A stretch of 64,000 bases of DNA, taken from assembly GCA_965199595.1 (NCBI GenBank), contig OZ241182.1:496001-560000 (forward strand), given 5' to 3'. This stretch comes from JBBROS01 sp965199595. GTDB lineage: Bacteria > Pseudomonadota > Alphaproteobacteria > Acetobacterales > Acetobacteraceae. The notes beneath the pieces are model-generated. The model ran no database searches and was not told where the DNA came from. It saw only the letters and a program-made list of their open reading frames with translations. Positions 45,809 to 55,199 of this stretch are shown here, in pieces. A program made the translations under genes and the position numbers. How positions within the stretch are numbered: the first letter of the stretch is position 1; each line of letters begins with the position of its first letter.

Positions 45809-47362
45809 TCAAGCGGCGTCCGTTGCAGGGCCGGCCTGCCGCAGCCCGGCCAGAGTGTGCATCGAATCCCTGAGCGCGGGATACAGCCCGGCGAACACGG
45901 CGAACACCGCATCGTAGTGCCGGGCCCGTGCCGCGTCGGGCACGGCGCGCTCCACGAGCGTGGTCCAGGTGTCGGGATCGTCGGGCCGGATCAGTCCGCC
46001 GCCGATCGCCGCCAGCCGGGCCGCGCCCAGCGCCGCCTCCACCTCCTCGCGGATGGTCCAGACGGCGAAACCGGTGATGTCGGCGATGATCTGCATCCAC
46101 AGGTCCGACTTCGCGGCGCCGCCCACCACGATCAGCCGCCGGTCCAGCGCCGCCGCGCCGCGCGCCCCCGCCTCCATGTTGTGGCGCAGCGCGAAGGTCA
46201 CGCCTTCGAGCACGGCCCGGTACAGGTGCGCCCGGGTATGGAACAGGTTGAGCCCGATGAACGCGCCCGAGGCCCGGCTGTCCCAGACCGGCGAGCGCTC
46301 GCCCATCAGGTAGGGCAGGAACACGATGCCGTCCGCCCCCGGGGCCAGTGTGGCCGCGGCCTCGTCCAGCAGCGCGTGCGGGTCGCGCCCCGCGATCCGG
46401 GCGGCGGCGGTCTCCGCGTGGCAGAACTGCTCGCGGAACCACGACACCGCGGCCCCGGCCGTGGCGGCGCCGCCGAACACGTAGAGGTCGGTCGGCGTGT
46501 TAATGACATAGGGGAAGGCGACCAGGCCGTGGCTCGCATCGGCCTGCCGCGCGATCGTGCCCCAGCACATGGAGGTGCCGATCATCGCCACGTGGTCGCC
46601 GGGGGCCACCACGCCGGCGGCGAAGGTGGCCACCGCGGCGTCCACCCCGCCCGCCACCACCGGGGTGCCCGCCGCCAGGCCCAGCCGCGCCGCCGCGGCA
46701 GGCGTCAGCCCGCCCACGGTGTCGGTGGGGGCCACCAGCCGGTCCGGCATCATGCGCCGCGGGATGCCGAGCGCCTCCAGCATCTCCGCCGACCAGGTGC
46801 GGGCCTGCAGGTCATAGACGCCGCCGATGTTGCCGGCCGAGGAGTGATCGACCGCCACCTCGCCCGTCAGGCGCTGGATGACATAGGCGTTCGGCGGCAG
46901 CAGCAGCGCCGTTTCGGCCCAGACCTCCGGCCGCTCGTCGCGCAGCCACATCATCTTGGTGAAGCCGTGATAGCTGTCGACGCCGTTCCCGGTGACAGCA
47001 CCCAGCCGCTCCAGGTCGAGATGGGCGCGCACCCAGTCCACCTGCGCCTCGGCCCGCCGGTCCATCCAGATCAGGCAGGGGTGCAGCGGGCGGAAGGCGG
47101 CGTCCACCGGGATGCCGGACCCGCCATACAGGCTCGACACGCAGATCGCGCGGACGAGGGCGCCGGGGGCGGAGCGCACGACCTCCGCCACGCAGTGCTC
47201 GACCGCCGCAAGCCACACGTCCGCGTGCTGCTCGGCCCAGCTGGGGCGCGGCGTATCGGGGGCATAGGCCTTCTGCGCCTGGGCCAGGATGCTGCCGTCC
47301 CGCGCCACCAGCAGCGCCTTCGTGCTCTGCGTGCCGATATCGACCCCGATCACCGCCTCCAT
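45809..47362 (-). CDS. FGGY-family carbohydrate kinase (candidate ribulokinase)
   Basis: A 517-residue sugar kinase with IGVDIGTQSTKALLVARDG, CLIWMDRRAEAQVDWV, GGVDAAVATFAAGV and FLPYLMGERSPVWD. It is clearly different from the xylB copy (TGNGVDSYHGFTKMMWLRDE). It follows rbtD by 34 bases, and in classic ribitol operons the dehydrogenase is paired with a D-ribulokinase, so D-ribulose is my guess. GGAGGCAGGG precedes the ATG at 47362. Confidence 0.83.
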   Translation of the reverse strand: MEAVIGVDIGTQSTKALLVARDGSILAQAQKAYAPDTPRPSWAEQHADVWLAAVEHCVAEVVRSAPGALVRAICVSSLYGGSGIPVDAAFRPLHPCLIWMDRRAEAQVDWVRAHLDLERLGAVTGNGVDSYHGFTKMMWLRDERPEVWAETALLLPPNAYVIQRLTGEVAVDHSSAGNIGGVYDLQARTWSAEMLEALGIPRRMMPDRLVAPTDTVGGLTPAAAARLGLAAGTPVVAGGVDAAVATFAAGVVAPGDHVAMIGTSMCWGTIARQADASHGLVAFPYVINTPTDLYVFGGAATAGAAVSWFREQFCHAETAAARIAGRDPHALLDEAAATLAPGADGIVFLPYLMGERSPVWDSRASGAFIGLNLFHTRAHLYRAVLEGVTFALRHNMEAGARGAAALDRRLIVVGGAAKSDLWMQIIADITGFAVWTIREEVEAALGAARLAAIGGGLIRPDDPDTWTTLVERAVPDAARARHYDAVFAVFAGLYPALRDSMHTLAGLRQAGPATDAA

Positions 47363-47396
47363 CCCTGCCTCCGCCGCTGTCTCCACCGCCGCCATC

Positions 47397-48125
47397 CTAC
47401 AGGTCCAGGCTCTGCGGCAGGATGACCAGGTCGCGGATGGTGACGTTGGGCGGCCGGGTCAGCATGAACAGCACGGCCTCGGCCACCTCCTCCGGCTTCA
47501 TCAGGCTGCCCTTGGCCAGGGCATCGTCCAGCTTCTCCTGCGGCCAGTCGTCCAGCAGCGCCGTCACCACCGGCCCGGGCGCCACCGCGCCCACGCGGAT
47601 GCCGTGCTGCATCACCTGCCGCCGCAGCGTGTGCACGAAGGCCTGGATGGCGTGCTTGGAGGCGGTATAGACCGGCTCCACCACCACGGGCACCAGGCCC
47701 GCGACCGAGCTGGTGACGATGATGTCGCCGCTGCCCCGTTCCACCATGTGCGGCAGCACCGCATGGATGGTGCGGAATGTCGCGTTGACGTTGAGGTTGA
47801 GCATGCGGTCCCAGCCATCCGGGTCGCCGCCCAGCACGTCCCCGCCCACGTATGACCCGGCATTCGCGTGGAAGATGTCGAGCCGCCCCGCCCGCTCCAA
47901 GATCGCCGGCACCATGGCCGCGACGTCGGCCTTGTCCAGCAGGTCCGCCGCCACCGCATGCGCCCGCGGCCCCAGCTCGGCGCACAGCGCCTGCAGCCGG
48001 TCCGCCGCCCGGTCCACCAGCACCACCCGGGCGCCGGCGGCCAGCAGGGCGCGGGCGCAGGCGAGGCCGATGCCGGAGGCCGCACCCGTGATGGCGGCGA
48101 CCTTGCCCGAAAGATCCTGGCTCAT
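47397..48125 (-). CDS. rbtD: ribitol 2-dehydrogenase (short-chain dehydrogenase)
   Basis: A 242-residue SDR that converts ribitol to D-ribulose. The N-terminus MSQDLSGKVAAITGAASGIG, then GRLDIFHANAGSYVGG, VEPVYTASKHAIQAFVHTLR and the C-terminus TIRDLVILPQSLDL correspond closely to the RbtD family as I remember it. Ser-Tyr-Lys is intact (TSSVAG, YTASK). GGAG lies before the ATG. It lies between the permease and the kinase. Confidence 0.9.
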   Translation of the reverse strand: MSQDLSGKVAAITGAASGIGLACARALLAAGARVVLVDRAADRLQALCAELGPRAHAVAADLLDKADVAAMVPAILERAGRLDIFHANAGSYVGGDVLGGDPDGWDRMLNLNVNATFRTIHAVLPHMVERGSGDIIVTSSVAGLVPVVVEPVYTASKHAIQAFVHTLRRQVMQHGIRVGAVAPGPVVTALLDDWPQEKLDDALAKGSLMKPEEVAEAVLFMLTRPPNVTIRDLVILPQSLDL

Positions 48126-48144
48126 GTTTGTGTCTCCAAGCGGT

Positions 48145-49392
48145 TCAGGCGCGGCCGTGCGACACGCGCGAACGCCGGGCCAGCGAGTCCACGATGACGG
48201 CGACGGCCAGGACGCAGCCGGTGATCATGTACCGCAGCGACGACGACAGATCGAGCAGCGTGAGCCCGCTGGCGATCGACTGGATAACGATGATGCCGAG
48301 TAGCGCGGAATAGGCGTTGCCGCGGCCGCCGAACAGGCTGGTGCCACCGATCACCGCGGCGGCGATGGCGTTGAGGTTCACGTCGCCGGTGCCGGCCTGC
48401 TGGCTGGCGGAGGCCAGGCGCGCGGCGGACAGCACGCCGCCCAGGGCGGCAAGCGTGGAGCACAGCACGAAGGCGCTGAGATAGGTGCCCCGCACGTCGA
48501 TGCCGGCCCGGCGCGCCGCCTCCCGGTTGCCGCCCACCGCCGTCATCGCGCGCCCCCATCGTGTGCGCCGCAGCGCGTAGTCCATCGCCACCACCAGGAT
48601 GCCGAACAGGGCGAACATCACGGGCACCCCGCGATCGGTGTTGAGGTAGGCGGCCACGCCGAGCAGCAGCGCCGTCAGCACCGCGGCGCGGAGCAGGATG
48701 CCGCCCGGCGAAGCGGGCGTGAGCCCGGCAGCACGGCGCCGGGCCGCGGTGCGCAGGCTGGATGCCAGCACGCCGGCCCCGGCCAGCAGCGCCAGCGCGT
48801 ATGACGCGAGCGGCGGCATCACCAGAAGCTGCCCGAGGTTCACCAGCGGCGAGCCGTAGGGCAGGTTGATCGAGCCGGTGGAGCCCAGCAGGTACAGCTG
48901 CAACCCGAGGATCGCCAGCAGCCCGGCCAGGGTGGACACGAAGCTGGGCATGCCCAGCCGGTTGAACAGCAGGGCATAGACCACGCCCACGACAGCGCCA
49001 GCCCCCAGCGCCAGCACGATGGCGCCGGCCACCGGCCAGTCGCCGTTCACCCACAGCACGCCCAGCACCGCCGACGCCAGCCCGGACATCGAGCCGACGG
49101 ACAGGTCGATCTCGCCGACCATGAGGATGGCGACGATGCCCAGCGCGATGACGCCGACGGTGGAGCAGTCGAACAGCAGGTTGACCAGGTTGTTGGCGGA
49201 GAGGAACACCGGGTTCAGCGTCTGGAACACGGTCCAGATCACCGCCAGGCCCACCACCACCGGCAGCGCGCCCAGGTCGCCGGCGCGCACCCGGTCCAGG
49301 AAGCCGCGGACTGCGCCGGCGGCGCCCTGATCATGGCGCACGCGGCTGTCGCTGCGGTCCAGCGCCGGCTTGTCCACCGGTCCGGTGCTCAT
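48145..49392 (-). CDS. sugar ABC transporter permease (XylH/RbsC class)
   Basis: A 415-residue permease with about ten helices. Class marks: LNPVFLSANNLVNLLFD, ILMVGEIDLSVGSMSGL, VGGNREAARRAGIDV and IAAAVIGGTSLFGGRGNAY. The length and internal loop are closer to XylH than RbsC. The ATG at 49392 overlaps the ATPase stop (ATGA). It probably imports ribitol or a pentose. Confidence 0.88.
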   Translation of the reverse strand: MSTGPVDKPALDRSDSRVRHDQGAAGAVRGFLDRVRAGDLGALPVVVGLAVIWTVFQTLNPVFLSANNLVNLLFDCSTVGVIALGIVAILMVGEIDLSVGSMSGLASAVLGVLWVNGDWPVAGAIVLALGAGAVVGVVYALLFNRLGMPSFVSTLAGLLAILGLQLYLLGSTGSINLPYGSPLVNLGQLLVMPPLASYALALLAGAGVLASSLRTAARRRAAGLTPASPGGILLRAAVLTALLLGVAAYLNTDRGVPVMFALFGILVVAMDYALRRTRWGRAMTAVGGNREAARRAGIDVRGTYLSAFVLCSTLAALGGVLSAARLASASQQAGTGDVNLNAIAAAVIGGTSLFGGRGNAYSALLGIIVIQSIASGLTLLDLSSSLRYMITGCVLAVAVIVDSLARRSRVSHGRA

Positions 49393-50189
49393 GGCCGCGC
49401 CTCCGCGCCCGACTGCAGGCGTGCCGTCCGGCGGGAGACGGAGTTGTCCGCGGCCCCCGTGATGGCGCTCACCAGCTCGCTGTTGCTGGCATCCGGCCCG
49501 AACACGCCGTTGTTGCGGCCCAGCCGCAGCACCACGATGCGGTCGGCCACGGCGCGCACGTCCTCCATGTTGTGGCTGATCATGATCACGCCCAGGCCGC
49601 GGTCGCGCACCCGCTCGATCAGGTTCAGCACCTCGGCCGTCTGCGCCACGCCCAATGCCGCAGTGGGTTCGTCCAGCATGATGAGCCGGGGCTCCAGCAG
49701 CAGCGACCGGGCGATGGCCACCGTCTGCCGCTGCCCGCCCGACAGCGAGGCGACGGGCTCGCGCACCGAGGGGATGCGCGCCGCCAGCTCGTTCAGCAGC
49801 GTCCAGGAGCGGATCTCCATCGCCACCTCGTCCAGGCCGAAGCGGCCCAGCTCGCGGCCCAGGAAGATGTTGGCGACCACGTCCAGGTTCTCGCACAGCG
49901 CCAGGTCCTGGAACACGGTGGCGATGCCCAGGGCCAGGGCTTCGCCGGGGCCGGCCAGCGCCACCGCGCGCCCGCCGAAGGTCATGCTGCCGCTGGTGGG
50001 CTGGTGCACGCCCGCCAGCACCTTCACCAGCGTGGACTTGCCGGCGCCGTTGTCGCCGACCAGCGCCACCACCTCGCCGGCATGGACGTCGAGGTCGATG
50101 TCGCTCAACGCCGAGACGGCGCCGAACTGCTTGCAGATGCCGCGCAGGCTGAGCACGGGCTCACCCCGGGGTGCCGTTCTGTCTGGCAT
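49389..50189 (-). CDS. sugar ABC transporter ATP-binding protein, single-domain
   Basis: A 266-residue ATPase with GDNGAGKST, LSGGQRQT, LIMLDEPTAALGV and the ISHNMEDVRAVADR H-loop typical of the FrcA-like single-domain class, as opposed to the double-domain RbsA/XylG type. It lies between the binding protein and permease genes, with overlap to the latter. Confidence 0.9.
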   Translation of the reverse strand: MPDRTAPRGEPVLSLRGICKQFGAVSALSDIDLDVHAGEVVALVGDNGAGKSTLVKVLAGVHQPTSGSMTFGGRAVALAGPGEALALGIATVFQDLALCENLDVVANIFLGRELGRFGLDEVAMEIRSWTLLNELAARIPSVREPVASLSGGQRQTVAIARSLLLEPRLIMLDEPTAALGVAQTAEVLNLIERVRDRGLGVIMISHNMEDVRAVADRIVVLRLGRNNGVFGPDASNSELVSAITGAADNSVSRRTARLQSGAEARP

Positions 50190-50213
50190 GTGGATGAGCC
50201 CCCGGGTGGCGGA

Positions 50214-51293
50214 TTAAGGCGTGATGCCGAGCGTCTTGCAGCCCGCGGCGTAGCGGCCGGTGCACAGTGTCGCGGCGGGGGTGATCGGCTTGCCGTCCAC
50301 CATCTTGTCCACGATCTCGGCCTTGAGGTTCGCGGCCGTGACCAGCGCCGGGTTGAACAGCCGGGCCGGGGTGTTGAACAGCCGGGTGTCGGACGGCGGC
50401 ACCTTGCCCTCCAGCAGGTCCGCCGCCGCGTTCGCCGCCGCTGCGGCGACGATCTCGCTGGGCTTGGAGATGGTGTTGTACTGGTCGCCCGCGATGATCA
50501 GCTGCAGCCCGGCGATGGTGGCGTCGTTGCCGGTCACGGGCGGCACCGGATTCACCCCCGCCGCCTTGAAGGCCGCGATGGTGCCGCCCGCCGTGCCGTC
50601 ATTGGCGGCCACCACGCCCACGATCTTCTTGCCAAAACGCGAGATCTGGCCGCTGACCCATTGCTGCGCCCGGGCCGGAACCCAGTCCGGCGTGTCGTAC
50701 TCGGCCAGGGTCGGGTAGCCACCATCGGCCAGGCCCTCGTGGATCCCCTTCTTGATCAGCCCGGCGGCAGCATCGGTCGGCGAGCCGTTCACCTCCAGCA
50801 CCCCGGCGTCGGCCGCCGGCACCTTGTTCGCCTTCAGGTGCTCCACCAGCGACTTGGCGATGGAGCGGCCGATCGCCTCGTTGTCGAACGACACGTAGAA
50901 GTCCGCCGGCGTGCCGGGGATGGGCCGGTCATAGGCGATCACCTTCACCCCCTGCGCCTGCGCCGCCTTCACCAGCGACACGGCGGCCGTGGAGTCCACC
51001 GCATCCAGCACGATGGCCTTCGCACCCTGCGACAGCACCGAGTTGAACTGCTGCTGCTGGCGCGAGGCATCGCCGTCGGCGTTCTGGTAGAGCACGCGGC
51101 AGGTGGGGCAGAGCTTCTTCATCTCCGCGACGAAGCCGGGATGGTCGTGCTCCTCGTATCGCGTGGAGCTCTGGTCCGGCATCAGGAAGGCGACCACGGT
51201 GTTGGGCGGCGGCGCGGCCGCGGCCGGCCCGGCCAGAAGGCTGAGGGTGAGGCCGAGGAAACCGGTGGCGATTCCGCCTGTTCGATAGGTCAT
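50214..51293 (-). CDS. sugar-binding periplasmic protein (XylF/ribose class)
   Basis: A 359-residue binding protein with Sec signal ending AAA. Class marks: VVAFLMPDQSSTRYEEHDHP, DGDASRQQQQFNSVLSQGAK, AIVLDAVDSTAAV, KVIAYDRPIPGTPADFYVSF and VAANDGTAGGTIAAFKAAG. It resembles D-xylose-binding XylF; with rbtD next to it, ribitol or another pentitol is the likelier ligand. GGGAAG precedes the ATG. Confidence 0.88.
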   Translation of the reverse strand: MTYRTGGIATGFLGLTLSLLAGPAAAAPPPNTVVAFLMPDQSSTRYEEHDHPGFVAEMKKLCPTCRVLYQNADGDASRQQQQFNSVLSQGAKAIVLDAVDSTAAVSLVKAAQAQGVKVIAYDRPIPGTPADFYVSFDNEAIGRSIAKSLVEHLKANKVPAADAGVLEVNGSPTDAAAGLIKKGIHEGLADGGYPTLAEYDTPDWVPARAQQWVSGQISRFGKKIVGVVAANDGTAGGTIAAFKAAGVNPVPPVTGNDATIAGLQLIIAGDQYNTISKPSEIVAAAAANAAADLLEGKVPPSDTRLFNTPARLFNPALVTAANLKAEIVDKMVDGKPITPAATLCTGRYAAGCKTLGITP

Positions 51294-51327
51294 TGACGCT
51301 TCCCTTGTTGCTTGGTGTTCAGGTGTC

Positions 51328-52212
51328 TCAGGCGGCCACGGCCTGCCGGCCTGCGCGTTGCAGGCTGCGGAAGCGGGTGGGTGGCATTCCCTTCATGGCC
51401 AGGAACTGCCGGTTGAAGTTCGACACGTTGCCGAACCCGACCTCGAAGCAGATCTCGGTGATCGCCAGCTCGGTCTGGACCAGGTGCTGGCAGGCCAGCT
51501 CGATGCGGAGCGCGTTGACGTAGTGCACGAAGGTCATGCCGGTGTGCCTGCGGAACGAGCGCGAGAAGGTGCTGATGCTCTGCCGGCCCAGCCGGGCCAT
51601 GTCCGTCTCGCAGAGCGCATGGGTGAAGTTCTGGCCAATGTGCTGCAGCACCAGGTTCATCGTGCCCGACAGGTACGCGGGGGCATCGGGCCGGAAGCCG
51701 ACGCTGGCCAGCGTCGTGGGCGCGCGCGCATGGCCGAGGCGGTCCATGATGGCGATGAACAGGGCGATCCGCCGGCCATCCGTCGCATCGAGCAGTTCGC
51801 GCAGCATCGGCCCGACCTGGTCCGTGACGGCCGGCCGGAACAGCAGGCCCCGGTGGGATGCGTCGAGCATGGGGCGCAGGAAGCGCAGCTCGGGGAACAC
51901 CGTGATGCAGTTGCCGATGAAGCTCTCGGTGAACTGCAGGATCAGGCAGCGCTCGGCGACCGTCTCGCCGGCGGGCAGGTCGGTGATCCAGTTGTGCGGC
52001 AGGTTGGGCCCGACGAGCACCAGGTCCCCGGTGCAGAACGCCCCGATGTGATCCCCCACATAGCGGTTGCCCTCGGTCGCGGTGATGAGATGCAGCTCGT
52101 ATTCCGGATGGAAGTGCCAGCGGACCGTGCGGAACGGGTAGCCATGCGACCAGACCTTGAACGACTGGTCGTCGCGAACCTGAACCACCTCCAGATCGGG
52201 CTTCACTCCCAC
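51328..52212 (-). CDS. AraC-family transcriptional regulator of the ribitol-type operon
   Basis: A 294-residue regulator. The N-terminal cupin-like sensor contains HFHPEYELHLITATEGNRYV and GPNLPHNWITDLPAG. The C-terminal double HTH contains SISTFSRSFRRHTGMTFVHY and ITEICFEVGFGNVSNFNRQF. It lies upstream of the sugar-binding gene in the same direction and probably controls the whole block. The GTG at 52212 follows AGGGAGA; an ATG at 52251 has no ribosome site. Confidence 0.87.
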   Translation of the reverse strand: MGVKPDLEVVQVRDDQSFKVWSHGYPFRTVRWHFHPEYELHLITATEGNRYVGDHIGAFCTGDLVLVGPNLPHNWITDLPAGETVAERCLILQFTESFIGNCITVFPELRFLRPMLDASHRGLLFRPAVTDQVGPMLRELLDATDGRRIALFIAIMDRLGHARAPTTLASVGFRPDAPAYLSGTMNLVLQHIGQNFTHALCETDMARLGRQSISTFSRSFRRHTGMTFVHYVNALRIELACQHLVQTELAITEICFEVGFGNVSNFNRQFLAMKGMPPTRFRSLQRAGRQAVAA

Positions 52213-52485
52213 GCCGTTCTCCCTCGCCCCGTGCCGCGGTCCCGCAGCCATCGCGCGGGACGAGGCCGGGAGCCGGACGGGACGTATTCTTGGTTCGATC
52301 CCGGGCGGGATCCGCGCAGCCTCTCCGGGCCTGCACGGTCGTAGCCCGGCTCAACCGCACCACGCCACCCACTTTGCAGCGCAGCACCGATACTTTTCTG
52401 CTGGTTCGTTGCCCGAGCCGCACATCATCCAAGCGCGCGAACCTCCTCTGTGTCCATGAAGCCAGCAGCGGGCGCCGGGTTGTCT

Positions 52486-52659
52486 GGCGTCGCCCGCGGC
52501 CGTGAGCTTCGGGCAGCGGCCGGACCGGTCGAACAGGGCGACGCCGATCTGCCGCTCGAGGTCGCCCTGTCACCCGGGCAGCAGCCCCAGGATGAAGTCC
52601 GCCACAACCTGAACCCGTGTCCGCTTGTGACCGGCGCGCGTGTCCGGCGCGGGGTCATC
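52486..52659 (-). pseudogene. remnants of LysR-type regulator sequence
   Basis: In one reading frame, 52659-52570 encodes a degraded LysR C-terminus (DDPAPD, then RTRVQVVADFILGLLPG and a stop). Continuing in the same frame, 52560-52486 encodes a LysR HTH/linker fragment (LERQIGVALFDRSGR, then PKLTAAGD). The order (C-terminus then N-terminal piece) means at least two events or two decayed copies. The rest of the gene-free stretch 52252-52977 shows no other recognisable coding pattern. Confidence 0.5.
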
Positions 52660-52977
52660 AGGCTGGGGAGGAAGACTCCCGTCCCGCATCTCGGTCGTCG
52701 GGATCGCATGTTGCAGGTCAGACGTGCCGCGCGTGCCGTCGGTCATCGCGGACACGGGCCGGGTTCGGTTGGCGGTGGTGCCTGACCCGTCGCGCACTGG
52801 CATTTGGAGCAGACCCTTGCAGTTCTTCAAGACGGCCATCGTTCGGTTCCAGGGCCCGGGAACCGACGCTAGCAACAGGAACGAAGCCGTCAAGCAGGCC
52901 GGGCCCCGATGCGACGGGCGGTAGCCTCCCTCCATCGAAGCAAGCTATACCGGCCCTTCCACGACAGGAACAACGCC

Positions 52978-53079
52978 ATGGCAGCCTCGCTCCGTCCCGA
53001 CCACCTGGTCTTCGTCCGGCTTGGCGCAGGGGAGAGCGCCGCCGCCGTGGACGGCCCGGGGCCGCGTGTGGCCGCCTAG
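52978..53079 (+). CDS. possible 33-residue leader peptide or gene remnant
   Basis: The ORF starts with ATG 8 bases after AGGA and ends 2 bases before the acetyltransferase start. Sequence: MAASLRPDHLVFVRLGAGES then a short hydrophilic tail. No family. It may be a translated leader for the downstream pair or the stub of a lost gene. Confidence 0.3.
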   Translation: MAASLRPDHLVFVRLGAGESAAAVDGPGPRVAA

Positions 53080-53081
53080 CC

Positions 53082-53756
53082 ATGGACCTTTCGCACTGGA
53101 CCGGCGTGCCGCGCCCGGACCGCGTTGCCCTGGACGGTCGCTATGCCCGGCTGGAGCCGCTCGACCCCGCGCGCCATGGGGCGGACCTCTTCGCCTCCGC
53201 CCAGCAGCCCGGCGCCGATGACCGCTTCCGCTACCTGTTCGAGGAAACGCCGCCGGACATGGCCGCCTTCGCGCCCTGGCTGCACCAGGCGGCCGCCTCG
53301 ACGGACCCGCTGTTCTTCGCCGTGATCGACCGTGCCACCGGCCGGGCGGAAGGGCGGCAGTCGCTCATGCGGATCGATCCCGTGCATGGGGTGATCGAGA
53401 TCGGGCATATCCTGTGGGGGCCGGCCATCGCGCGCAGCCGCATCGCGACCGAGGCGCTGTTCCTCCTCGCGGCTTACGTATTCGACAGGCTGGGCTATCG
53501 CCGGTTCGAGTGGAAGTGCAACAGCCTGAACGAGCCGTCCAGGCGCGCGGCGCAGCGGTTCGGGTTCACCGCGGAGGGTGTGTTCCGCCAGCACATGATC
53601 CAGAAGGGGCGCAACCGCGACACGGCCTGGTTCGCGATGACCGATGCGGACTGGCCGCGCCTGAAGGCAGGCTATGAGGCCTGGCTGGCACCGGAGAACT
53701 TCGACGCCGAGGGGCGGCAGAAGAGCCGACTGGCCTTCGCGGGAGCGGCGGCGTGA
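53082..53756 (+). CDS. GNAT-family N-acetyltransferase (RimJ/RimL type)
   Basis: A 224-residue acetyltransferase. The GNAT pattern is clear: YARLEPLDPARHGADLFAS, GVIEIGHILWGPAIARSRIA, then YRRFEWKCNSLNEPSRRAA and RFGFTAEGVFRQHMI. It likely acetylates an amino-terminal or small-molecule amine using acetyl-CoA. Its stop overlaps the GTG of the amidotransferase gene (GTGA), so the two are coupled. Confidence 0.87.
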   Translation: MDLSHWTGVPRPDRVALDGRYARLEPLDPARHGADLFASAQQPGADDRFRYLFEETPPDMAAFAPWLHQAAASTDPLFFAVIDRATGRAEGRQSLMRIDPVHGVIEIGHILWGPAIARSRIATEALFLLAAYVFDRLGYRRFEWKCNSLNEPSRRAAQRFGFTAEGVFRQHMIQKGRNRDTAWFAMTDADWPRLKAGYEAWLAPENFDAEGRQKSRLAFAGAAA

Positions 53757-54436
53757 CGGTCGGCATCCTGCAATGCGGCGACCCGCCCGAGGCGTTGCGG
53801 GCCGGGCATGGCAGCTACGGCGGCATGATGCAGCGGCTGCTCGGCCCGGGGCGGGACACGACCGTGTACGACGTGACCGCGGGAGCCTTGCCGCGCGGCG
53901 CCACGGCGCACGAGGCCTATCTGCTGACCGGCTCGCCGGCCGGGGTGTACGAGGATCTGCCATGGATCGCCGGGCTGACCGGGTTCATTCAGCAGGCGCG
54001 GGGGCGGGCGAAGCTGGTCGGCATCTGTTTCGGCCACCAGGCGATGGCGCAGGCGTTCGGCGGCAGCGTCGTCAAGTCACCGAGCGGCTGGGGCATCGGC
54101 CTGCAACGCTATGAGGTGAAGCATCGCGCCCCATGGATGGACGACGCCGCGCATGTGGACGCGCCGGCCTCGCACCAGGACCAGGTGGTCGCGCTGCCGC
54201 CGGGTTCGCGCGTGGTGCTGGCCAACCCGTTCACGCCCCACGCCGGGCTGGACTACGGCGACGCGATCTCGTTCCAGTTTCACCCGGAGTTCGGGCCGGA
54301 GTTCGGCACCGCGCTTGTCGAGGCGCGGCGGGACCGCTACGGCGCCCTGGCCGACCCGGCCATCGCGTCCTATGCCCAGCCGGATGATTGCGCGCGGGTC
54401 GGGCGGTGGATCGGGCGCTTCCTGGACGCACCCTGA
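53753..54436 (+). CDS. class I glutamine amidotransferase-like protein
   Basis: A 227-residue GATase. The nucleophile lies in LVGICFGHQAMAQ and the His-Glu pair in FQFHPEFG. Fused synthase domains are absent, as in GMP-synthase-like and gamma-glutamyl hydrolase types, so the acceptor is unknown. It starts with GTG in the acetyltransferase stop and converges with the 2OG-oxygenase gene after a 25-base gap. Confidence 0.87.
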   Translation: MTVGILQCGDPPEALRAGHGSYGGMMQRLLGPGRDTTVYDVTAGALPRGATAHEAYLLTGSPAGVYEDLPWIAGLTGFIQQARGRAKLVGICFGHQAMAQAFGGSVVKSPSGWGIGLQRYEVKHRAPWMDDAAHVDAPASHQDQVVALPPGSRVVLANPFTPHAGLDYGDAISFQFHPEFGPEFGTALVEARRDRYGALADPAIASYAQPDDCARVGRWIGRFLDAP

Positions 54437-54461
54437 CCGCAACGCCCGGCCGGGCTGGGGG

Positions 54462-55199
54462 TTACGTCGCGTCGTGGAAGATGACGCCCAGCGTGTGCCG
54501 CCGGCCCGAGCGCAGCGCGCTGACGCCGTGGCGCAGCACGGTGCGGTAGAAGCCGCGGCTGCCCTGCACCGGGCGGTGGCTGACCGCGAAGGCCACCGCA
54601 TCGCCCCGGCGCAGCGGCACGACCGCGGCGCGGGACTGCATGCGCGGGCGCTGCTCGGTCAGCACGAACTCGCCACCCTCGAAATCCTGCCCCGGCTCGG
54701 AGAGCAGGATCGCGACCTGCAGCGGGAAGACGTGCTCGCCATACAGATCCTGGTGCAGGCAGTTGTAGTCGCCCGGGCCGTATTGCAGCAGCAGCGGCGT
54801 CGGCCTTGTCTGGCCCGCCGCGTGGCAGCGTTCCAGGAACCCGGCGTGCGACGCGGGATAGCGCACCGCGATCCCCATGGTCTCGTTCCAGCGGTTCGCC
54901 ACGGGTGCAAGCCGGGCATAGAGCGCATCACGCAGCCCGGCCACCAGGCCGGGCAGCGGATAGGCGAAATACTGGTATTCGCCGAGCCCGAAGCCGTGAC
55001 GCGCCATCACCACGCGGCTGCGGAAGCGGCCGCCCTCGGCGTACAGACCGGCCACCGCCTCGCACTCCCCGGGGGTCAGCAGCCCGGCCAGCACCGCCCA
55101 ACCCTGGGCGTCCAGCCCGGCGGCGATGCCCGGCCAGTCGAGCGACGTCACCCGATCCGCGGCATCGGCGGCGGCCGGCGGATCGTGGGCCACGCTCAC
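54462..55199 (-). CDS. 2OG-Fe(II) oxygenase coupled to ada
   Basis: A 245-residue dioxygenase. The iron site reads H-x-D in LHQDLYGEHVFPLQV and a distal His in FAVSHRPV or LRHGVS, with an arginine (GRRHTLGVIFHD) for 2-oxoglutarate. It is not AlkB itself but belongs to a prolyl-hydroxylase-like group often found with ada. The GTG at 55199 overlaps the ada stop (GTGA), so it is produced with Ada and probably acts in alkylation defence. Confidence 0.82.
   Translation of the reverse strand: MSVAHDPPAAADAADRVTSLDWPGIAAGLDAQGWAVLAGLLTPGECEAVAGLYAEGGRFRSRVVMARHGFGLGEYQYFAYPLPGLVAGLRDALYARLAPVANRWNETMGIAVRYPASHAGFLERCHAAGQTRPTPLLLQYGPGDYNCLHQDLYGEHVFPLQVAILLSEPGQDFEGGEFVLTEQRPRMQSRAAVVPLRRGDAVAFAVSHRPVQGSRGFYRTVLRHGVSALRSGRRHTLGVIFHDAT

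Noticed and set aside
44468..47425. A 985-codon plus-strand open frame opposite mtlK and the FGGY kinase
   Set aside because: Antisense shadow; low-complexity composition and no motifs, while the minus-strand genes have full catalytic motifs.
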